From NCBI RefSeq assembly GCF_018499875.1, contig NZ_JAHBAY010000018.1, forward strand, positions 112,222 to 176,221: a DNA stretch of 64,000 nt, written 5' to 3'. The notes under the pieces are model-generated. The model did no database searches. It saw nothing but the letters and a program-made list of their open reading frames with translations, and had not been told where the DNA came from. Shown piece after piece: positions 62,701 to 64,000 of this stretch. A program made the translations under genes and the position numbers. This DNA comes from Kineosporia corallincola (lineage in GTDB: Bacteria > Actinomycetota > Actinomycetes > Actinomycetales > Kineosporiaceae). Position 1 is the first letter of the stretch, and the number at the start of each line of letters is the position of its first letter.

Positions 62701-64000
62701 GATCGACGGCGCTGCGCGGGAACTCGAGGTTCACCAGGTTCGCGACCGCGTGCCGGTCGAAGCGCGGCGCGGTGACCGCGGGGCCGGCCGCGGTCGGCAC
62801 CACCCCGGTCAGCAGGTCGGACAGCGACGGCAGGGGGGATTCCAGGCCGGGTCGGCCCAGGTCCGGGTTCGGCGCCGGCACGACCGTCTGCTCACGGATC
62901 TGGTCGTACAGCGCGAACAGGTTCTCCAGGTTCAGCCGGGCCGCCCCCGGGGCCTGGGTCTGGCTGTCCAGCCAGCCCAGCAGATCTTCGAGACCGCTCC
63001 ATCCGGCCTGTGGGGCCCGCGCCTTCAGGGCCGGGAGCCAGGCCTGCCAGCGCGCCACCACTGACTCCAGAACCGACTGTGTGGCAAGTGTTTTCGCCAG
63101 CGCCTCACGCACCGCCGACGGCACCGACATCGACACCATGGCCATACCGGCGTAGTACGAACTGCTGGACGAGGCGAAGCTCGGCGAGTAGTGCGTCGGC
63201 ACCCACGCCTGCGAGCGATCGCTCCACATCTGCCAGCCACCCGTGGGCGACGGACGCCACCAGATCCCGTTGTCGTACACGTCCGAATTGGTGTCCGCCG
63301 CAGGCGCCGGGCTCTGGTACGACCGGGCCGGGTACTGCGACGTGTCCACCGGATAGCTGCTCGCGTACGAGTCCTCGAAGTACGAAACCCGGTTCCCGCG
63401 CGAGAGATCCGGTTCCATACTCAAAGCACTCATCTGCGCGTCGAGCGAGGAGTAGGCCGACGACGAGCTGTAGGCCGGGTACAGCGGCGCCGTCGAGGAG
63501 GACGCCGCCGCCACCGGCATGGTCGCCTGGGAGGCATCGGTGTTGCGCTGCGCCGAGATCACGAATCCGGCGATCTCGTTCCAGTCGTTCTCGAAGCCCG
63601 CCAGGTCGACGTAGTCATCGCCGTAGCTGCGGATCTCACCGACCGCGGCACCGGCCGCCCAGCGCCCGCCGTTGGTGTCCATCGTGGTGAAGTACGAACG
63701 AACACCCATCGCCTGGTACTGGTTGATGTGCACCGCCGTGCTCAGCAGCGCGTTGTCCAGGTAGTCACCGATCGAGACGGTCGAGCTCGGCCCGCTCAGG
63801 CCGCGGGTCAGGATGTTCGCGTCGACACCCGGGTTCTGCTCGCGCATCATCCGGACGAACTCGGTCCGCACGGCCTGCCGGTTGTCGCGCAGGAAGTCCT
63901 GGGCCTCACTGGGCAGGTTCGCCAGCATCGCCTTCAGCGACGTGCGCAGGGCCACCGTCGTGCGGTTCTTCGTCAGCCCTTCCGCCGACACCGCCGAACC
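11786..64000 (-). CDS. Giant multi-domain protein of at least 17,404 residues with five metzincin-like domains (5' partial)
   Basis: One frame runs without a stop from TGA 11786-11788 to the window edge. The first start codon inside is GTG 63989-63991 (residue 1 below), but three codons before it are also open, so the true start may be outside. Expected mass is about 1.8-1.9 MDa. In order it has: a Ser/Tyr-rich N-terminus; a helical domain (about 610-855); a beta-rich arm (about 855-4830); simple repeats (about 4870-5460); five large modules with HExxH motifs at 6386, 7971, 9509, 12198 and 13249; a second beta-rich arm (about 13480-16980); and a helical domain with an Asp/Asn-rich tail. By eye the only Cys is residue 13426. 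I see no signal peptide and no PKS, NRPS, RTX or RHS motifs. Function is unknown; exported toxin, multi-protease or adhesin-like surface protein are the leading ideas. It heads an operon with the YbaB-like and AAA+ genes. Confidence 0.95.
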   Translation of the reverse strand, partial: GSAVSAEGLTKNRTTVALRTSLKAMLANLPSEAQDFLRDNRQAVRTEFVRMMREQNPGVDANILTRGLSGPSSTVSIGDYLDNALLSTAVHINQYQAMGVRSYFTTMDTNGGRWAAGAAVGEIRSYGDDYVDLAGFENDWNEIAGFVISAQRNTDASQATMPVAAASSSTAPLYPAYSSSSAYSSLDAQMSALSMEPDLSRGNRVSYFEDSYASSYPVDTSQYPARSYQSPAPAADTNSDVYDNGIWWRPSPTGGWQMWSDRSQAWVPTHYSPSFASSSSSYYAGMAMVSMSVPSAVREALAKTLATQSVLESVVARWQAWLPALKARAPQAGWSGLEDLLGWLDSQTQAPGAARLNLENLFALYDQIREQTVVPAPNPDLGRPGLESPLPSLSDLLTGVVPTAAGPAVTAPRFDRHAVANLVNLEFPRSAVDPGAVQHIDVDLVGELMARVTAIVHTVGDMAWEVLNLYTGGRLRLRGGAGPGGAGGMAGAPGSAGLIGSPGAGPSNAPQVTLSLDIPERAELGSVSPGRRSRAASEAGSLRPPSLRPEGSSAGGSPRLSPNVEAPLPPSLSAESSRLEDFEALPADQVSVSGRSGVSDVSRGKQPLRGGDPQLTADVLDLSRSRGLVEGLLRLEDRLPMLPENLIAERTPLAGGVVQRLLLDTMLSDPDAISMLAAIDRVAHLLRDDSISEEITPFRARAVESLDAALTRLDEDADPVAEGLDDTARHNLRTLAQDLASAPVIAERFDSALRDEEVDLRHERLVERVRDLVGEQIDPRMVPGHDNSAWVSAVDEAAERFLPLTDLVNALAMITLVRDLARLATTQEAAGLNAATLDLVRRLVDDQADRTALPARLPAGFAEPVDLPVAGENLVAGAQQYAFGPHGFAESYAGHGFDEAEFVARATDVDRAPAPATLSALQNALATRIADLGATGAVRMMLEGGLDVAADGHTMTLTLTGVDRAGAHRVRPSRQPLRRTGEGIAGPMDGVAMRANAISQSITKSGTVDLSVWTSIAQGNVVLFPSVGVSGSSTSTRAQGHTLDSGAGGGIVTAGKQVYFDLPARLRTEIRVTGTTATKHRADVTNTLRVSFPEAIATYRPEPGPWILGTEESPLTEALGTVLPGLGSIGGLGWLNRALLTELKAVAGSDLATAVDHRLGETSVRLEMPRLFGATVPLPPLLMAKGRRLVSHLNAEVLAARRMGPAVQVPVRQNRGAWTGQFAGHGNSGSFGLALGLWVSPAPLGDWVPYAAAGFPLGTSRGTALQNSVNQGTTDQVGLNGPSVPYQLQVRMTVESEELLADSRKRAAAAKDLVSDLTVTVWVAEELAGLFERALHGLSETDRPQVRLAPPVPEVPRFAPAAFARPVGSVGFAGHLGLTGTQDLVEQFFGLLAQVERGRRSPAPQAGQAQVRVDRWTRSQQLELQEWLLTRFGEPEVRHRQDLIFTEGGHSETFVRELNSGDVEHITFEMSARRTSSEPAESIWVNDGAITINPSGYFDSTHSSTDSSSTGVSVGTRWYLSLPIPGSDRKLTGRVAAGSAASRTHSDGVDVDHISQVNKPLSYSGPAWIYRYDAQVTLNVSVTRRLSRDLSSRIVQAIESGARKLAHRLAPGLAADVRQEFATRAAWMVPEPFTSLTASAPRSQAPTPVAPGGTPAQAEEVPALAVDRLTHELNVLAAGTEPGTATQVPARARTGWWKFDHGWVFSPVDDPYGTVGIRPFDRVTDVDGVAAVRAALVAQLARVGIDPDEARTWALSAVTRDHLRGVFLRETTGQTGQMSQKLTFGDREAHFALIPVVHSVQDDGTAPAVFDTSLLVEYAASATSWSSTTAGFGLEANIRLGASEVKDVDAFGNPSGGGTWVRVGPSYGISQSDGDFATLTGLPGYQLTLKLPHTGKIGAVRWRVVVVSNRNLTESRRLDKHLGLRAAATDVDVPDGIRYYAPERTAFTLSDLEALNIKDAAHPALPALRENEPRLLRPAAPAPTGVRRFALPAGESERVVPVAPLSATDPTPVPEFPLVPLNSVTEHLQSPAGAPALTRTNPVLSAATDLLARHEPGALSGLWQLGVPGSSLRGGLDVMLAPQVLNSQTPVLRAGGLLLTRVDGKFLGQRTTQLLIRFDRDPAARGMVVTEAQDGSLYYINRSEMRAGSTWSTAQSVSIAPGLAAIVDGIARPSYPQSQFIAELLRGWSSGSGGSMSVSDWRYDGFEASGPLSVLLGEARIEITLISVWRPSPLLNTLALGAPAALARQTQGVTAAHPSGTSARVESRSVPLGETVVVSTADLTRSLPAATGQPIITRLAPGRIPDGVTEVRLDRKAFVDHEVNLRIDPDKVRHLYDAWAAALAEHAGTPALLAAWGQVGQDELRALADPSVLEHHLLTRGTGAVGEAARLGVPLRATGSVFTDVTGSLSVSFRLVDPKATTDFTQAQVTGRADVMTMTSAPGGRSAQAGSVRGAGPNSWYSVNTSQPRVGETPAGPVVQPLVISSPMYTGRTGIQASSSRRAATHWDAWSLDTTWYGPVYLDAVVTITMKTRNERDKIGYGGTELPLTFRVRNLIEASWSPQRLLQDAGLGAWGGIPVPIRVPSGWYLPSRVPTDRAVVDRQLVDVQSFPAVADPQVAVVHVGFDRPEVVLSSSPTVRTGTTPVLAYGQRLTPAEFATRYLTPLVAHDPRIRVILLVSDSLPAGTDTLVEMAGVEGLPGDSMIVGVTGPLAAPHGGTWVARPEGVSAEAPLHSTIDARNTWEIVSAGAERVWTVQRSMLETLDVVLDRLGGLPRPELRLRPALPLSSLRPQAAPAQEVHDFGPLSADAAQAVGLTQAQVSAGVDHLEQLARETAARYAAMAGNLKPGVTFEQDAELNRVRKDWSATGAGLAQRVLGQLSRRENFELGEMATVVVGRASGYGTSGLGNSREDNARRTVREIVPIVTALLIEARTGHDLEDDGGAGWDDAAVRAIEDLARRTIRALRIERGRIPGGSSRDAEAFPAIRVEDVDEVAATTQVTDFAEMPQESSAHLDPHLDPAPRRHRADSSASSVRSVGSIVESIAASDGAVTEGGVGAGHSAPSLRAESSTASTPGTPVVEAQSGLVLEPRLSLDPVDGIQPLIRDFGSDRSGAHGMPHIRPVPADLVEHLRGTLTNAVSAEFGYSPAFSGRMNQLFTPRLLSTAWEALFSQDGYVVPFRSGGDYRVALRLDTSDARLIEAGLEEMPDGPPVTVQSWAFGMPELGTTATSIDLRTLGYSYTHLWNFEDGVPLRSVSLTGRVGWTLNQTSRVMTTGTSIQAFTILRSRERSWRYDFTMRWQYHLLRGGLSDVTSGALRGSDGWRTITDTIVPTPRLEVWFPKHLHEAPTANDLVLPTPLQLSDAPLFGAESFPDAGQILIDVAEAFAGRFTGLSTDSWDDLRQFLSEGDLRANFPLMLFGAFTPSPMLYDRAGNAVGYLRVSAGLVGDLTPAGPPLQNGVLEAYVVRSMRGQTSVTTANASGAGADLSFGFAPEIAPSAGRFGFGANGTYQHAHTLGSGGSARLVRSLRAAGVMPRAGARVRFRFELVRPDGGPVRPVAGSRLEIPETTYPAVLQVPQASVIDGPVTEVRHLPAELLHLRVLGLSTSATDVTGTTPLFDGLEQFLRAEGFLPPVGEPGTAGAAFEALTDNRFARAILGPDAISAARLKNQQKLDQMRSRAGLRGGLDDAIDGGSLTTFEMPGKAGTHKVSANLKTVRRYLAEGDEAGVRQVKNLPRTQTLNFIGSTMPGEETSSITPLSWNANVSGSAQAGGDVSDGSYVGGASVGGQYTHAGSTSHSVGASLGTGHEYYMLSPTSQGTELFEIPATHTLDVSYSYGEAPVLAPVDGLVTLAVPTFRTLTEPTRAPRPQLPASRDVTAQDELRLAARTPEAVAAQGVLTMPETALVEWVEGSGALQRLVREALGLRDALEEETDTSTVDPGSLVPGAWPTAGNLIARPEPAVLAPERNPEPAAPLTIPVPHGAAMVVPPRSVLGFLGDLVVGAAHWLSETTAARVAGQAMFGEGLTSPESSANTMLQSVFSAEHLHGNPLRIFRDGYLVEGVVTSGYLAGTDVSIEVRGYLTDVSALSAAPPLDAERWLQSTTGNNLGTTTSQSGRSGVTANRSGHHFRPGGQYLFGRGGSHAESTGDNTSTMRVTTEDTVHSHRFSARAVYVVTVNVGTRNVGVNTLTNLGRSQFRKAVEVAEGVQFHLVDNDLHNHPQLAELIRQRDAGVEGAREIPAPGPRELRLPAWYGDTGGQIGYGTVTGVDVSTGRSGLDARIVRMVEANAPGIMTPGSSTYLPGLRTRINEYASTLGLRTLVNLGPEGQARLRGIFRSWFGPQIVTITLNAHPADLAGLAEVRGRAVATGGLDTVISHISARGTALPGQQAGRTRVTDTSTRTNQLNFRPTGVTADQTITPIAAGEFRTDVSHTQVSTRELRTWQRSMNTTSEFTVPYHYEVTVEVERLWHAAFSVVVQGAASLVAQGLGVLVVPYIHLATALIQRVFQAFDRAAEQAALNGLNALGLEVDTEAGRPAPVVEEIEDSAHAVVPADVTIRFHNRENAQAAGETSANLLESPQLFRVDPLAGIGETAPRTGDVAIEMETWPRFLADPTWLPQRPVQIYDLPGIDQLRQALTEADPNWTRGLTPQTSSSSEGMFIRLNQFIETGELKLATRAGTSAFLSRPGASARIEMVLYSPRIERASRDIAIDHIEVSNDSVTNTTSSSTSRSITLGQSYDGEPINRSGPIAPIWGDTSGAGDVSTQATQRRELLRFGTVMENAAGTGLLGHRVRAVALFRVVSPDGATTRWVLSDILLRSTETPPQIAPPVVEPTPTVDDAAVPVDAGHLPASVQELLADPAAASGNASGAVVSGETTGVGTGLTGTDLAGTELAGTDLAGTDLAGTDRPAAELTGAELTGAELAGSDLTGTELAGTELAGTELAGTELAGTELAGTELAGTELAGTELAGTELAGSDLAEAELLDTALTDAALFDQMVSGGSQPAGALSDPVKADIFEPEPQFPRLPRNGFRFDDFGALVTGQPNPGSLLEPEEAEPRFFGFGSSPLRSTGGLSLDGALAGGDWTAGAWTAGAWNDGAWNDGARNDGAWNDGARNDGARNDGARNDGTRGAGLASSVDPDDLLDPARDEPLPTIEQVLTSAPIPQTPRVQIEDWDESHPDFSLDHLAGNGPSERVLGKQPERVATPEPADRPRLDGFSTELVMATLGELGDLRAAGAAEFGALADGWLARSSAAAGSILSELRVTEEIELSRIASGLVGEAAGTRLETSTAPGTDALRDAVVPIAAAMLFHGSATPVREGQAGPSTAPAFGTIGRSLTEDVLSAMTRLVEVYDLAVTDRPATDLAGDDDAGSSYGDRGSTGAPSTVGEFGAYGGVTDWNAFLSPDESIFEPGAEPVLPSFGQRLDERHTDGSRGAWTSPADLLDANPVLDPNPVLDPNPELDAAPNGAVDVLPELEPLRRIGGTAVQQLPELDGVHELDDFRTLAAQALAPLDETLDEVDRANAGDTDWEQIAAYAVTDVRPAYDNYTLAVDGIITALRREIGDREASTGVRPAGFDDLIVDLATQQQGYEWALELIQHRTGTSVVLRLSPVPELRALGDERSRRMLARASAERHPDIWIADGSRPEIPLANWLFDTLTVPAGQERPPAVAAVNPAGPVPRENSALIAWAQGVAAQELVPALTALRDTAFTAHRRAVARAAAQTRLQDEFPQLTIPTVDVTGAENALRTAQTALDDTVALANSRPATAPALDPASLIPAPAAPTSTGGWPPLPLAEGWNLVRDWADQVVLTAPEGLPRETRPLAQHLATTIDQPVLAHVDLGRGRGPAWLRFTPDEARPRLAQQPQMRPLADSPWLHQGEGVDLEHLKPLPAAEIAPRLSEPELPTAGWDLGQGPGFVSRAEVDGTLTIARVNEDGTLIVPNASGLEVRRQLEAFVAAHADRLDGARLLVSYLPEYLAEQFALEHGIRFWFSAEAVVPFEGGVRVGPVEGTDVTRGWLLAHRSGDDATVSLTGRALYPSPEWEGLVSVPESFWVTDANQLEQRVLATRTAAGLVFSTRHGISPRALRQTPSTDAVSVTYEIPDPILNRRVRQYVADGLIQGLAGVPRLDLGTVPNPSYSSAGAFVPDGAMRMPAFADHSLPPITPAMRAAVEPVRVSAMYRGQSDVFYSPGRSWWDVLERGGHRPYWQTPEQYRTMLEEMRRLLLTMMPRAEVVDGTALEQVQALVAIAKNDPERDARQLVFRAELAHYQPQATAWASAPKDLVVRRFEVPGRPGVVVYEYTVTERLIPADGISPAELDALWRADAADLERAWNSTAPVEVDGEIAYVRVNPERVVDAPAEHTVQVSDRSDLPVNVNQVRISTAPAVLHHERGHRLARMDRYPKFSQVMRQTIRLRTAAEAARFGAFTRQRPATGLDNLRAMMNANIDRATPRDLIDLVRLARGGDTAPNLYLREAFDHHRAVVAPALTRLDEVRELVAQARLTEADLTAAQQAVLDAWREQHEFLTGLRGQLKQYLAQADEPSDGLTPAEAQDRPYLPAFSPERQAVRTQEVRLGQEADLAQEQVMRWSAATGARTIPVPVGGTLRLEGDDYRMDWGSVQVYLPLYLDRLADILERPVVQELSTGSEPDSMARAIRFLPGGSAELLDVRPGWIADGLLTPVPGPANVFERADLRVEVISSGLLVTGPGHLETGTHAKDPRLGDYFAFQITVHVPGLDDFTPAQVRTLLEILGGLDPRLRAHAYATGVSLDAFEAAVSIRAIEPAQPIDISGMSVAESDFAAYFAQSLAPGETSAPAGRTSWGGNDNGSDSDHSDLDFLGLENAHLSRATLSRPFNDSDRWTLSSALDGSHEISAPEFIEWMRHQRQFDPQRHALTMSYQLRPHEAADLARQTAPLDLVYETYRSSGDPLTHRRLFTAPGLDGHPVVVAHGPVQVREGQPIWPAGTTSVPSGSTTQQLLDVIKQGMDAFGYDLFSTYDYQAFRNGGVPKTVPALVDETGAQVLEWRFLHDSMTELWNLVQEAQTSGVVLESTLPHRLLGNRRDTLTVWVSPIVVHGTRYFQVNLLFDTTRIRRVGSRVITLPGATRATTWADYDGDWYRMRAAQAVAAADRPLASFEAADLDVFGLIQDLFRQGRGSELNSIFREIGYDLPDFENPPDYVAPAAADDWADRPPAEDVPPAYGAPDDFGQHLNPSSPQPISQSISQAVPQSVGWVTGQVGGAVVITPAGSPRPVALPVEPNRLSLLVAGPATPAQIRGEIENYLRENASAGLSVRIWTPNLAESFARDLVDSLGLDLIIATGLPDLRTGDLVPQLGRGLGSWVRVRPATVPGGARGWLVDDLGSGFRVPPAPETMDGENLSEPGERSGLWVAPGGESVPAGAAGSLHWVRLSTPDTLTLHRSGDPVPARPVAEDGRFVIAIGGDGADPVVQDAIRAASRGHDAVRLLVGGVPAELAAELAGRGTDVVFAAEPIRIEKSFNGTHFVVAPVDGGFLRGWLRQAPGQAAPAALNSAVFPAPRWESAVNRADRPAELSRVLPGGGRVPVRDGQALAGRTVEQVETVQVEGIAAGVALADRRLIGAWTHALPVDALRPVVSSSHIDSADTAGAMLDRWRELTGAHPSVLLHDDRRGTGRTSLPGNDFGSRAGLLPGTLPADLLALLDDDRQGRVYPVSGEAVHPADYWGGTLPPVSDLHTALTGTGPIGKALHWGLARVGSWLMLNRGVLPPADLVARTATGLRSVVLAELGERSLGEVVGQVSTATFTLHQAAFRAVVSGAGALDPDQRATLVRVLDVVARREGAPIPVARLHQLPDAQLRESLSGVDLDDVLRRVTVDVALRESEHHPYAFTVHEVEAGGHRMFQIRRPVHLLGLDGVDERELTRIAGLGEAAVREVWDAVPVTVVDGQRVLVRVVPEITVGPQTPAPGAWVQSVSPGTGQANSHLIFAGDFDPYVFAHEFFHSLGGQDRYATPAGTRYLLREGALRVSPGEAGYRPADGLDVGPTLMAGAQGRVEPGERFMPTPRDVRALVRSIVSGRQADVPAAARGVDPHSALSPWAGTVTNVRGGGVAHHLAEGLWLVMPYLVDPPTLPAHHVFGPADGGAVDRNVLVWGAGRAQLPNPSLRGYRAYLAAHLRAVLPERSGAAATRTVLGFPGVTHRIAASLAEEFGLDLLYSTGEVAVRRDGLRHRLETPEGTRFSRVVAQVVPGAVLITRQGETLATTYPVEEGALDAISSFGVNSDPRWWSSRTGPIPAGADDQLRLLTMARTGVEAAGLRPLLPDYWSGEAEDAWDEFTRTGTTSVTGRFDGVSEAERRRFQRELYAWTDLPALIQLATRPGGSAVLTTRLREGGRASLTLELTLRRLATTGPGNRYQLTVRREANEFRQDVFEQTLIDDPASWARQAQTDVAVQARAPRPQDWTGQAAETWLSGHRFGLRLAPQAAVLDTITSSPGAPETAFLEWVGADGRIAAADADLEARLGDVLGRARSRFGEQPELWLLAGRVSPELARTLALTWDMNVVFTSGEVTSRHQDARYPLATSGTWQRVELEIDEAPDGRAVTFVNRVDPVTVETFPPPAGEDLEWRPRRQPIEVDPAWAPRERLIDLVRQGLRDGLLHNGFENLLPVDGGRWRRFFSGGVVSGVETVSPAGRTLITADESRQFQEQLLEGTNEDSLHRIALLGGTFRIQLPTLPLRGRFVSGGVAIGQIVDDDGVSRFAVRIRTAEVDPYTLDELSDGEPAREWRRTDNPIAHLERGDRERVQSYEEATPPPYTQDEAPLALAPVQQALPALVGPAVLDEVMAVGLTWDRLDELYQGAHAQNTLWNLRAVVEEEIARLRPPAYHLAPSAPPSVPGSAPQTVTLAGRMLTEWRQPGQIVLGPQGADRVPGLVRPEPGRVALVLIAPGGEAGTRAVLAERLHRLAGDGVTAVRLYTPGLPEVWVRGLAAETGLDVVFTPGRPDPATGAVVGESPIPWIRVRPVPMADGSPAWLVDDLDSGWQPVAGGEVGLAGPHEVPAWAESLDRPGQTDEYLIDVPGEVSRTGRLHKVRVPAGLVLGDRPIAPPRAHYLPVVSDRPTLSAFPLGDALLALAGLRDWRQILPGHRHVLLHDDRRPGLIRPDLVGDNDIVSRHGSETTEFGVQRPWNPAWDAYFTDTEPGTLRRVSGPLVEVRDPDAGAQISRAQLEALLAADPDDAAGQMKDAALTTVFRAVRWSAYDRGALTWGRGRVRVKAYLEWLRLELNLRSEAGDPDPLGTVLTGSAGHHPLAPNPEPIRAVLASTGTIPVELVPTLRAMLRLLEPDAYAPGHEAAMRQTPVGQQRARVAELLGQMQLEADLGFQQHRQRTAALGRPVPTVRPDVLPGVLARIAFNERPFAAVRETYQYTAKIVELDGEKVILIQVRPHLHLVPEAGVSAEKAAEVAGRMADAMRLAWDQAPAAEVAGRTVYVRVAPVVTSGPQIGADVDWAIRLSPGQGAQHARQIFVDHVDADLDRLLAHEGSHTIGELDRYLELKGIGSLQAVLRRPGVMVHPADGSQARLHGTSTLDLGPTLMNSRSFVPTPRDVRRLAMQALEGDRARALPGEQHWTTSYDLTRSQENILATLRELVTGIGGGHLMPAPAGGPQTVAGLPEDHLLVQLTTPAAIRYSLRSGAFDQLLPLSPVNGGGGLLARVVIEPLTGEHQFAATARISVRAPHLEQPLATRAILLTQRTDAEYDDGDDFSDSSDGSVTGLAAPLPIDLDAAIADPEGGFAAPVSLGEDGHWQVAGAVPVAPALVDGSGRSLIMDAPQRRADVPLEWANPSPGEAAAVRDLIATRPGWAGLSPAQGWALLSAELRGAARQDEMREAAKARIRHLNQAFGTGYPADRTEEILDRAHQLLTERPLIRNLPAGRRTKNSDGRTLIEKLTQTERFLTFWETGAVVGNPSTKIRGTKELGMGYGPDLRSVGRDFTAVHPEQHPAFGALISPRQSAGTFGYGSTVLHLKESVRTRTTLTPRGSSGSLSGYTDHRHLFGLIAEGEERTVRYLLGEATNFRYDPAIRHELEVDGVAQIGSYFEAQFHGELGWSDVSRVVVAWGAMNAGWQRAVTLAEAQGVVDHLRAFALEQGHDFTVELGPKVGDVDEQDLMRQRIWYLFDVDDELSDASGKVPEQAARDLDVLDRLAQPAPFPTPADRTALLALAGKLGIAGAGDDETLSLLWESMATPDIRRGVYYGFEAETHGGDLVFPRGVIAPHKYLLAENDAVQLVVDYWQFGPSRRPIVEIVARRIPLDPLPGQRSLERALAVTQDVVGRMAAATGPTALRELLPPETGFRFPSAEAASVRYRPRTDQGVGLTDPLAVAVHHSVDVPLTGLWKLLISLRSRMNLVRRGVGSSGKAARLNQQGLDFAVRVTSAVLRGWDAPVLTPAELDRRADADLRVEALRGYLALTYTQSSAIALATADGQRLPRNLTLAASRTSLAVWRRMLDDLAPSSTRFLERHHERVIDLWEQHVREHNPTLDAFVGGQSGQLPDIRMAFPGRPSFVLRDFLLTALVANPPVYLGQSGGTGVDVEFTRPNRDSGVGVGTLEERFVGGLMVRVAVLGDQAESLIGLSRDTWQQAAGQQDPRVLFPYSRYRAGDPVDRLREVQEVLDRLAQDQEETGRASREDLLALAARLELGNPGDDETLFRLWDLATTAVDLRDAGRTGGLTLRTGPVVDVATRLVQRAAHEFGGLDGMFTGRGNVLREAFVPLVAAVALERMGSAPELDQALTGEMSRLTVDLVEYANARRDESIVGGLTGGAIESYIVVGERHDPAHYPEDGNATFAGIPTLGVLLKTDTAQFVVGEDGRHYMSARMAERFGGVRRGSGYSAFIVEAVYGPGAGVTQEIGVATDVGHLHENAKGVLSWLEYAGLRDSFVESALHPVRYGREDMLRDWVRTQRAESTARYRAALRVEAALLAEDAVVAEEFAQHPLWRAEQVHPAGFFIQVTEGVPGAGITTLLHGLSDAIGSLLSAGMPKRILAEAGEFAETEMPGFLTGVAGRSLPGAEISFLRGFAESLHLEGVLTVAYAQAVGISQAWRMNNSGSPIQLKNSVVAMSRHSLLKHVQALPGVAQTWLLEQADHLAGRIGDFAVARQSANDGWLDEQLQGNDRLYSPRTLLSTAFAQNELEAIDQHDVYGGTTVVPVEPAWTGGPDLLAFEGRYSPHQVGTPQGPMNTHQDTLDGTDRVVRQVREIGQRAFDVAQAARQLSDDNGGLAAAALGAATRTTWNESGLRTLPASDLTGRGWLNALAADSGWSVLDLTPDRSRRSPSYSSGLIDDLTRDLDSRPEHGYRTLVVGQYLGDQRLRDLRGSYGFALIEPAGDEFLLILPSGATLGLEWVDDSTLNWSLDRARADLETTALAAGLDGMTLRGGGFHADQNESDSDSGIGSDSDSDSDSEMDDADWVLAEDSPEHVMAVTRRGTTPYDTSRIPAEPARTALVISNGALADAADAEVRDEIGIRIADGAEDGVRVWRIHAPNLRDETVRDLVSEFDLDVVHTSGPIEADGSAPAGWTRTRRTAARDGGRAWLVDRLGTEFRPVPVDSEEMTAPEAMLDSYAVHTFPLPGGVWELRRDHGWLTATRQGGDVSAVPVPAADPTRLVLMVDGHGADAGVQELVRAVLERLTPAEVSRVRLLLGHVPPAFATALVQDFGTDLVFAADAVVALPGNGFRAEVRPVTDTDVYRGWLRAYTTPEGVEVERIGQMLYPSPDWEAAVESPDRPSTQTHRVRENGAVRTSAGEPVESFAATTHVLRTGSGLVLSDVHAVGALAQRLPAHLTRATVSAVQVHDQAIAEARLNRWPDLLPGQDQVLLHDDRRPLKAPETLPGSDSSRREAMLPVGDSWRPEYTQALDDPTAGFVVPVSGTMTAVIDQYAVELLPAAEVTTALNATGDLSLVERITMVRVIERAMNRNGLVAGQAMQSVHSDVLRQWLRHEMVRMLRAGDSTPLTSLLADLAARPTAGPDPVVLGEYLDGTRALDDNARHTLAAVANVLASREDSPEPAFRRSRLDADLIGYVRNGLNLLGPSSPTDVLADLLRPLQLDRSMTWHPLGFRFEARVVDLEDGDVRLVQVRARIHLVPEDGVTTAQLDEVSRRMTQGLHDSWNDNAGFTAGGRTVYVRVLPDVTVGAQVPEQVQTMAVALGEGRPHSHRVFVDSSAEVLSHEASHRIGLLDHYPAHAQERDPLRYGWRRMRPGTGTVDEPAYFQPGAIDGPQTLMGPDGLSLPTLRDLRTIYGLVLEGDRERVTPGRLSWLETYDLPAAHDAIVRAVRGRLELAGWAARLLPMVDDAQITWVGGLPTDHPLVVATDPVAVRDSGLQWTRFDTLLAAPGAPRWEAVPVRVEFSAEMAAAGYEPVRVTFGHPGAVDVSNPAMFVSLHLPVPGAPIGFSAPASETSSTDDENPGRDWITRRHDRGVTLTWHDEQPYDLGRIPAEPGRTALVVSEGALSDASYTSISRAVSGVLAEGAAKGVRTWRIFAEYLPDAVVRDLVAEHDLDIVHSPGPIDPDTWRSLPLDPSETTGPDAGWTRTRRLESADGGRAWLVDHLGAGFRPLEPEIAEVVAPGRMLGSHVVRKIELPGGIWDGRRGDGWLALAPAGTDVSAVPAPVAEPSRFVLLVLGAGADGHQPGENRRRKLGSGRPGQVLADGAQAATQDLVRTVIASRPPAERGRMRLVLGNVPAEFAAALVEEFGTDLIFAPDQVDLSDVNGFRAQVRPITDTDVYRGWLRAHPLPGTALPVISPPAGAERVGQALVGRLGQMLFPSPGWEAELESPDLPDTVISRVRDDGEIHTLDGQPIEGVHATVHVLRTGAGRVLSDIRSVGAVAQALPAHATRATVSAAQVHDAETAAAKLTRWRHLMPGQTRIVLHDDRRPLKAPQPTPGTDLSAREAVAQAGAAWKDSYDAALADPGRGTIVPVSGQSAGYVDRHVVELLPAGEIAGVLAGTGALHGAAKSTLIRMIEQAGYRDGLLPPGQLSAQAPQTLRDWGRTVLGRMAAAGDPDPIATLLGELAARRTVGPDPAAIQPYLDGVRPVDRTVRPTLRALANVIASRQAVAAEPAFRRSGRDELLLGYLNEQLLALGPNALAEVLRTAATERTLAAKVLDFRYQARIIDLEDGEVRLVELRPRLHLVAENGVSAEQLVEVAGRMAGGLRATWNDNAGFAAGGRTVFIRVNAEITTGPVVPVGGLVMWVAAGNGHENSDRVFVETVPMALSHEASHRLGLLDHYPAHRYDADPLRYAWRRMHAGEGTAERPAYFQPGMLDAGPSLMGDELDVPPTLRNLRTLYELVLAGDRGLITAGAAHWLDVYDLTASHAGLVRAVRDELDRLGRSARLLPMVDDARDGWVGGLPTDHPLVVAADPARVRDSGRTFSETETVLTAPGLPDTEAIRLCFEFSGQQADSGHPPVNVTIGRPGLLEPDDITFDYAAYLRLDLALARSREAFHAPVPGPAEPLLIEPADLQTFLDQHQESRVLEKLLEPELAVDHLKAVHEEAGLDEPALPKGLQTTLIYSLRDITVDEGTWQDAGEKHVMNVRASVRRSPAGEPKAGPHSRVHTATENSMLLRYQGGSTTERVPAQVTVPVPAFGLTLVPSVQAQPWRRTGADNGLTMISTSATETQHDGAVAPTEQQFLVVTLTVHRKAADGTPGEQVAQVTREHPVVITSEPVRPIHGEAVTLTADQRMALASPLTAHPGLGWAPAPAQARIEGVVGIAGLARARRAAVGRLGEQDQAGPSIDALTTAGSLGNAARSGVGVASAAVTGPKRWLGLRSGLSTRYLTSATIEALRPIGLLEDTDLRLRTDLTSSARYTDARARGLTLAGTFTAVAGVPVLNFASGEIMLSGTWEHGRSTTFDLQHGVEETHTTHGDTVIYLARFAVRDKVWDPARKRWADSLTGDRREELPSAVGLVSIPLGEARRLGLPLGDLPVTRLTVPGVPRALPAPGDAFELLGPDSWSPLAGAAVLPALSAHLVDDVTRALGTIGGTAILRDPANHNLIRSQLGAAALRHGTTFTVRGPSQWRHRTREAVVEVRPRLSRLRDWLTELEGARVSGSVTDTVQRGISHFNGFTLMGHAAGRALGPSAGIGWTLSWHRTQSTTTTHTVVQAPVSLHAADAASAVVTYEVSVRLVRRRALPLLADVRERLGGHPDRREILANTGFAVKAPAQARVHELLTRALGSTAPSLPTGHTGPVPGSQTLLYLRDTEVLLRLVRRMMSRAGKPHVLEAWADQINATFGRHTLPGITAAGGLAMSIAGLSVKTRVTSLGSEIVELVADLGRLLKVKDGTMALGERRFDHGPFAFTGLFGQIRPEDIQSTLQSTAQGRTSYRWRRTAYHSVFGYVTSTLELEAGHTVSALIRHTLAFEADVQRLPVPFAVRPRGREPRAQAAEQQLAGLLTAVPITDPSLAGLIAPSVVRGGPLPLGDALFLAGNRDADRGFALGQAVTTQVEGFEADRAGQMFRAFLLTLPSGLRARLFPESGPDRAHNRERVEALLRDPDRHGTTLLDGVPTDVLPENSRSDVRIGRVTLRFVPRTDVLIEGLDLAPGSITTEVDNAAMDGSSHLGRWNTEVNVGPQITISPGSEGGNSQFAGTQAGQGAGLHAGAVSGTFSSSSVRERSTMGAAGFSRSVKHTTTGVRAVASMRGDFELVLDMVDDGERRQFGVVAENVTLRRHFDAQGMTAASVQAGPVSVRKVPASGPRKLTKTPPPGVGVPPDPAAAGAAPWPHLLAAPEPVEGREALRRALRQAVYSTVGGQVADRFAADLRVADMTSVASVHSLLRSVVEKPTEVLRGVTVQAVMRNPRVLGTVGEADTFVSGSASEVLEPPPATESDERDIRTRTLGAGSAGVPVISAVEATATPSLPLPGVQSTKYVGDQLGGSAYGGEKIGYRDEHAVLVYDLRYIVRTERETFHVEVPSGARIRVPVSLLPEIRLPEGHAPIVLPEGAAQPSAEHAELRARLTELHDLVQARLAVQHRIDLLIAEHAGVVGVIGAAETEKGEKGDDEKQLTRTDLDADPREEEIGRLRAEAAGLDARHADQLKVTTAALERWKSAKQAADRVFEPSARQQAQILESGPGAGDLASFEQRLSGPLPESWATLIDDGSRPGRQALDTFLAARRPGTGVRIARFEGIAGGDWVVRGDGEVLSLTPAGQDPVKLPRPLPNQLVVAVAGSGQDAGTLDAVRLLVDQLAPERRANLHLLLDGAPTALALELDRTYGIRTVLGGEPAAVEAPRRAPWYTDYGVLGNLAVYSADLPTTDTVATAMATRALEGVDFGAVVQGLGAAKAAARLAVVRDTAVKHLAAALKASDPATLLAAPDTDIDRWTEILQKGVSFEVGGHLVWLRPIPSGWAEIPEVPGSGRTYHVSFGGSSAGRMNQADTTRHVDVLVNILFGLAASEPVRTVMVGAPRFSPSTSSGTRHTRRTMTVAGRKLLDSAEPEFAADVHFRVFVDGQPVVSSTNRLDRLITATLPSSSLRDPLAAGVRPEGPPAPPEHRVQAARAARIGQFHAVITAVQTEPLATGIAQSLLKAGLPAGQTAPVMDATLAATLGEMALTNRSPWLLSSGLAGDLISARRTGGRGFSVHPRVTLELLRLELEGFAVGTVRDDSGVSRSAQRGESFRSGFKQSYGAQAGGIEAGNLSGKGYLHGGFTINLTRSHHLGTELQVMPKATLSRKVQMARYRALTRITVEFTGPQGVGSKMPPLLVEAMAEVAVPVPQMAGFERALLGEQVSVVPAYQVPAGSRPVVPLRPAEHDGLIRALDRVRSGQEAAAGWQPAVGRRGVRTLDELRVLAATLHEPVVVRRLETGITQKNSAVWRLALELAGHGRAQLRDADHTPIRPAEGSLTADEYEFALRRPRFQVVVGPDDSVAGPFPTDRVLRTPDGREPAALASGRGPGLGHGTRLTGAEAVLNSVRDALINRLGDRLLGSAQWAQIDRELDLNFGVPALQADLVQTLTGVVYRTGFGRQRIEVMVTGEFGPTLGVDEYELIVNSRVTSDSVATAERDDSDSTEVGIDGRARLGPKKAGLELGRILIAGGRDRVRKTGISTGAKGYRRTETEGVVAEIVKAMGFRVAVRVYTPDKAARVDESLFRGFVTGDDVTGRVAVPEPHQPHARVPLGRLMDVGRTAELLVAPPAGLVTSLAPAAPGVFGKLVAMPELAMFIGREWAYATGQPQPRELWDLPEEILDAARSTSIEAQLGAYVSEDGVSIALPEADGRSWTLRIFARPVHLEHERSSDDVELEHYAAAITRVGRGRSDGWHVAGGVAVGPRIRTKHTPSVGGDSGELIEEESRRGTDAVKLQVEGHAMKKWANDNEDRAGGADVVRATYSGLMHSYNAGLVFGVSITRSQDGGHRVRGGQTRYLHVERALDLVVPDRLAERLELPRPAAAEEAEDMRGGPLRSDPPDLGAALVTDRTYLDANLALGSSYSEAMEAAGVLPGVVGLLKGKGVLGKHEERTASPQMQILRARFSEENLNRQHLLLLGTGVVAWIPVPRALGSVEYVGVRVSAEPLPADEVRRRPDVKLMVRTQALDGTTEKETERSTAGFGGIAYAAGFAPSWLGGGTVEAGGSWGRGEQSAEKVDAKAISRATMRDRSYEFRHPLRFRMEAVGTLELPAGIRHLLSLARGSFLGVAGMMSALAGDDALRLAAARYWYAGRSLWTTDPAHTNGSATLIVPEHVTRQETPAPGQSLVIPGRTPRPGQDARAQDIAADPVSAGVAEVVQPVALPADLVIAAYAPLVTVKPEHLSLDPAAGPRGYELATGRGAVLAEATGSTSLRARAMKMLAHTHTVPLAKGDVTIGLRVNRAVRLTEAEIKGRNYVQTATDVEHERESSRGLHFRVDALAGEHHHEQHRADEGELGLGTDTETSAAFASDSRNVLERNFEKTQEYVYFAFDVTVALHGARGAHLAVDVPAGFIGRLPAAAVMVLGARPEFAGFFDGPAVPVNEEEPEPTDVEDGPVLAEVEEPAATVVVKRTVLETIEEEPSSTVIEPETLAGNAFGGHTPYGEAVEPDAQEEPTPVTEPVNAADRNRAAVQDDAGPVGDATAVGRLEVTSLTRQFAGLIGPGRAPARDRWWEAVTAQALEQAEEYTIAARVRMSIAAGKMVLSRLDDAPGGALLDPETRNQIRSDLSRILAVLLLEERLGLGTDDDETPETEPMTPERALPVGELATQLIEHYFELGRPVARPKPAKAAAPVKPPVVHEETGPQQRSGATGADVLGALLAGTAAPTSPLPSAGPLPSAGSEPTPASGPVAGKEESAPAVVPPVHPGPVDDADNDDADNDDDADNDDDADNDDDADNDADNDDDADNDSDNHNDADSDADAGTRADGTAAAPASSTVDNPVTDALALLALPPEDGKK
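11896..12054 (-). repeat. Asp/Asn repeat encoding an acidic C-terminal tail
   Basis: The trinucleotide-rich tract (GTC/GTT/GGC on the + strand) contains 18-bp units. It encodes DADNDDD-type repeats near the C-terminus of the giant protein, about 35 residues from the stop. It is strongly acidic and probably unstructured. Metal binding, especially calcium, is possible but not shown. Confidence 0.9.
12305..12715 (-). other. Helical spacer domain iii of the giant protein
   Basis: Residues about 17093-17230 are mostly helical ([11 protein letters not shown], then [10 protein letters not shown], then [14 protein letters not shown]). By eye they resemble two earlier segments at 47930-48355 and 55065-55610 in the order W, small-residue helix, IA-containing helix, then LL-E. 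Each copy marks a boundary between a large domain block and a low-complexity linker. Confidence 0.4.
13060..23550 (-). other. C-terminal beta-rich arm of the giant protein (about ten modules)
   Basis: Residues about 13481-16978 contain about ten or eleven related modules of roughly 250-350 residues. Each has hydrophobic beta strands, a Ser/Thr/Gly-rich middle with SG-, RT- or TTTTHT-like runs, and a closing strand such as [16 protein letters not shown] or FAFDVTVAL. They are separated by Pro-rich linkers. The pattern matches the N-terminal arm. I do not recognise the fold; surface or adhesin-like beta-sandwiches are possible. A coiled coil (18720-19060) and a degenerate Rossmann-like unit (about 17900-18540) interrupt it. 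Confidence 0.5.
18720..19060 (-). other. Coiled-coil segment in the C-terminal arm
   Basis: Residues about 14978-15091 are rich in Glu, Lys, Arg, Leu and Ala with heptad-like spacing ([15 protein letters not shown], then [14 protein letters not shown]) around a charged [10 protein letters not shown] loop. It may pair with itself or form an extended hairpin within the otherwise beta-rich arm. Confidence 0.5.
23570..26600 (-). other. Giant protein module 5: two Rossmann-like units, HDDRR motif, metzincin-like domain
   Basis: Residues about 12464-13474. Two Rossmann-like units open it ([11 protein letters not shown], then [11 protein letters not shown]; and [10 protein letters not shown], then [10 protein letters not shown]). 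VLHDDRRP follows, with HDDRR at 25274-25288. The metzincin-like domain (about 23950-24580) has HExxH at 24233-24247 ([13 protein letters not shown]), residues 13249-13253, with Asp as candidate third ligand. GPSLM is the candidate Met-turn and PTLRNLR follows. It is a close tandem copy of module 4 but carries two extra insertions. The protein's only Cys lies just after it (codon 23714-23716). Confidence 0.75.
26745..29600 (-). other. Giant protein module 4: two Rossmann-like units, HDDRR motif, metzincin-like domain
   Basis: Residues about 11465-12416. It has the same order as module 5 and aligns with it along its whole length, by eye well over half identical, so a tandem duplication is clear. 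HDDRR is at 28436-28450. HExxH is at 27386-27400 ([13 protein letters not shown]), residues 12198-12202. GPQTLM is the candidate Met-turn and PTLRDLR follows. HExxHxxGxxD is the zinc-site form used by metzincin-like enzymes such as snapalysin; the substrate here is unknown. Confidence 0.75.
29690..29753 (-). repeat. Ser-Asp dipeptide repeat linker
   Basis: A run of TCGGAG/TCGGAC-type codon pairs encodes an [12 protein letters not shown] linker just before module 4. It is acidic and flexible, and resembles linkers in surface proteins of other bacteria. Confidence 0.85.
29760..33590 (-). other. Mixed alpha/beta region between modules 3 and 4, with amidoligase-like start
   Basis: Residues about 10135-11411. 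The segment near 33130-33330 ([10 protein letters not shown], then [21 protein letters not shown]) resembles the opening of amidoligase (glutamine-synthetase-fold) domains, with paired acidic residues and a later EIV strand. Two copies of an LLALA..L.....GDDETL..LW segment (near 33350-33440 and 31940-32030) point to internal duplication. The rest is helical and unrecognised. The amidoligase idea is tentative. Confidence 0.3.
33600..34575 (-). other. DUF3626-like domain in the giant protein
   Basis: Residues about 9806-10131. The order resembles DUF3626: an [10 protein letters not shown] segment, then [29 protein letters not shown], a conserved TDHRH, and [15 protein letters not shown] near 33780. 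DUF3626 has no settled function to my knowledge. It sits between modules 3 and 4 and occurs once. The match is by memory of the family pattern, so moderate at best. Confidence 0.4.
34840..37380 (-). other. Giant protein module 3: Rossmann-like unit, HDDRR motif, metzincin-like domain
   Basis: Residues about 8872-9718. It has a Rossmann-like unit ([11 protein letters not shown], then GLDVVFTPG), HDDRR at 36614-36628, and a metzincin-like domain (about 35200-35830) with HExxH at 35453-35467 ([13 protein letters not shown]), residues 9509-9513. GPTLMN is the candidate Met-turn and PTPRDVRRL follows. The strand before the active site ([20 protein letters not shown], then HLHLVPE.GVS) repeats in modules 4 and 5. 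Confidence 0.75.
37440..39780 (-). other. Region between modules 2 and 3 with two degenerate Rossmann-like units
   Basis: Residues about 8071-8851 include two lone Rossmann-like units (ending [11 protein letters not shown] and [10 protein letters not shown]) without HDDRR or HExxH motifs. They look like remnants or variants of the front half of the core modules. The flanking helical and strand segments are unrecognised. Confidence 0.45.
39780..42290 (-). other. Giant protein module 2: two Rossmann-like units, HDDRR motif, metzincin-like domain
   Basis: Residues about 7235-8071. Rossmann-like units end at GLDLIIATG and [15 protein letters not shown] is at 41057-41071. The metzincin-like domain (about 39830-40430) has HExxH at 40067-40081 ([13 protein letters not shown]), residues 7971-7975. 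GPTLMAG is the candidate Met-turn and PTPRDVRAL follows. All expected zinc-site residues are kept. Confidence 0.75.
44600..46300 (-). other. Giant protein module 1: divergent metzincin-like module
   Basis: Residues about 5898-6464. This is the most divergent module. It has one Rossmann-like unit ([21 protein letters not shown]) and no HDDRR motif. Its metzincin-like domain has HExxH at 44822-44836 ([13 protein letters not shown]), residues 6386-6390, with Ala where the others have Gly. AMMNAN is the candidate Met-turn, followed by TPRDLIDL. The zinc ligands are kept, so activity is possible. Confidence 0.65.
47620..47680 (-). repeat. Short 18-bp repeat encoding LDPNPV units
   Basis: Two to three nearly identical 18-bp units encode [14 protein letters not shown] in the linker before module 1. 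It is part of a cluster of simple repeats between 47.6 and 49.4 kb. Confidence 0.75.
47930..48355 (-). other. Helical spacer domain ii of the giant protein
   Basis: Residues about 5213-5354 ([15 protein letters not shown], then [17 protein letters not shown], then [10 protein letters not shown]) resemble spacer i at 55065-55610 in helix order and in the E-L--IA--VG-A-G motif. It separates the repeat block from the approach to module 1. Confidence 0.4.
48624..48755 (-). repeat. Nine near-identical 15-bp repeats encoding GA(W/R)ND units
   Basis: About nine tandem 15-bp units encode [10 protein letters not shown] or GAWTA pentapeptides. The W/R switch is one base (CCA versus CCG on the + strand). 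It sits 300 bp from the perfect GTELA repeat array in the same linker. The in-frame unit length keeps the giant frame open whatever the copy number. Confidence 0.85.
49081..49215 (-). repeat. Nine perfect 15-bp tandem repeats encoding GTELA
   Basis: The unit CGGCCAACTCGGTTC repeats nine times without a mismatch and encodes (GTELA)n on the minus strand. Degenerate units extend it on both sides (about 49055-49380, TDLAG, AELTG, SDLTG). The pattern resembles pentapeptide repeats with Leu at the centre, though Glu at the preceding site is less usual. Perfect identity suggests recent expansion. Confidence 0.95.
50480..50620 (-). other. Hydrophobic helical segment, possible membrane insertion region
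   Basis: Residues about 4458-4504 contain [18 protein letters not shown] and then [15 protein letters not shown]. This is the most hydrophobic stretch I found in the giant protein and could be a helical hairpin. It may only be a buried helix pair. Confidence 0.35.
55065..55610 (-). other. Helical spacer domain i of the giant protein
   Basis: Residues about 2795-2976 ([21 protein letters not shown], then [18 protein letters not shown], then [12 protein letters not shown], then IRALRIERG) form the best-defined copy of the helical spacer. It is followed by a Ser-rich linker before the beta arm resumes. Confidence 0.4.
61430..62160 (-). other. N-terminal helical domain of the giant protein
   Basis: Residues about 611-855 are helical and charged ([19 protein letters not shown], then [15 protein letters not shown], then [13 protein letters not shown]). 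The domain lies between a Pro/Gly/Ser linker and the first beta module. I do not recognise it. Confidence 0.4.
63130..63530 (-). other. Ser/Tyr-rich low-complexity N-terminal segment
   Basis: Residues about 155-288 are rich in Ser, Tyr, Ala and Pro ([21 protein letters not shown]) with a Trp-rich patch ([18 protein letters not shown]). It is probably disordered. It might hold an export or anchoring signal, but no known signal is visible. Confidence 0.5.

Noticed and set aside
11786..64000. Modular polyketide synthase or non-ribosomal peptide synthetase
   Set aside because: The gene length fits, but I see no ketosynthase, acyltransferase, adenylation or carrier-protein signatures.
11786..64000. 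RTX adhesin or RHS/YD-repeat toxin
   Set aside because: There are no GGxGxDxL nonapeptides and no YDxxGR-type repeats.

Overview
The window is very high in G+C and almost fully coding, with GTG starts, short 4-bp gene overlaps and G/C-rich hairpins. It looks like chromosome from a high-GC actinomycete. The chemosensory genes suggest a species that senses surfaces or swims, but the genus cannot be fixed from this sequence. I saw no RNA genes, transposons, CRISPR arrays or phage genes.

Positions 1-5051 (+ strand) hold three genes joined by ATGA overlaps. They are the 3' part of a CheA-type kinase fused to CheW and receiver domains, a CheB methylesterase, and a histidine kinase with three N-terminal receivers. 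This is the signalling end of an alternative chemosensory pathway. The receptors, CheR and the CheA phosphotransfer domain must lie upstream or elsewhere.

Positions 5048-8279 (- strand) hold three paralogous single-pass membrane proteins. They share an N-terminal anchor and a Thr/Lys-rich stalk but carry different sugar-binding heads: one F5/8 type C (discoidin-like) and two ricin-type beta-trefoils. A conserved 27-bp element lies about 100 nt upstream of each start, which suggests co-regulation.

Positions 8530-64000 (- strand) are dominated by one reading frame of at least 17,404 codons, still open at the right edge of the window. Two small partners follow it: a YbaB/EbfC-like protein, then a right-handed beta-helix fused to a CbxX/CfxQ (EccA-like) AAA+ ATPase, started by a GTGA overlap. 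The giant protein has a Ser/Tyr-rich N-terminus, an arm of about ten beta-rich modules, a block of simple repeats, and a core of five large modules. Each core module ends in a metzincin-like domain (HExxHxxGxxD or close, a candidate Met-turn, then a PTPRDVR-like motif). A second beta-rich arm and an acidic Asp/Asn-repeat tail follow. By eye it contains one cysteine. I infer a giant, multi-protease, probably exported or surface-acting polymorphic-toxin or adhesin-like protein handled by the AAA+ partner. Its activity, export route and true start cannot be settled here. This locus is the main candidate for an undescribed system.
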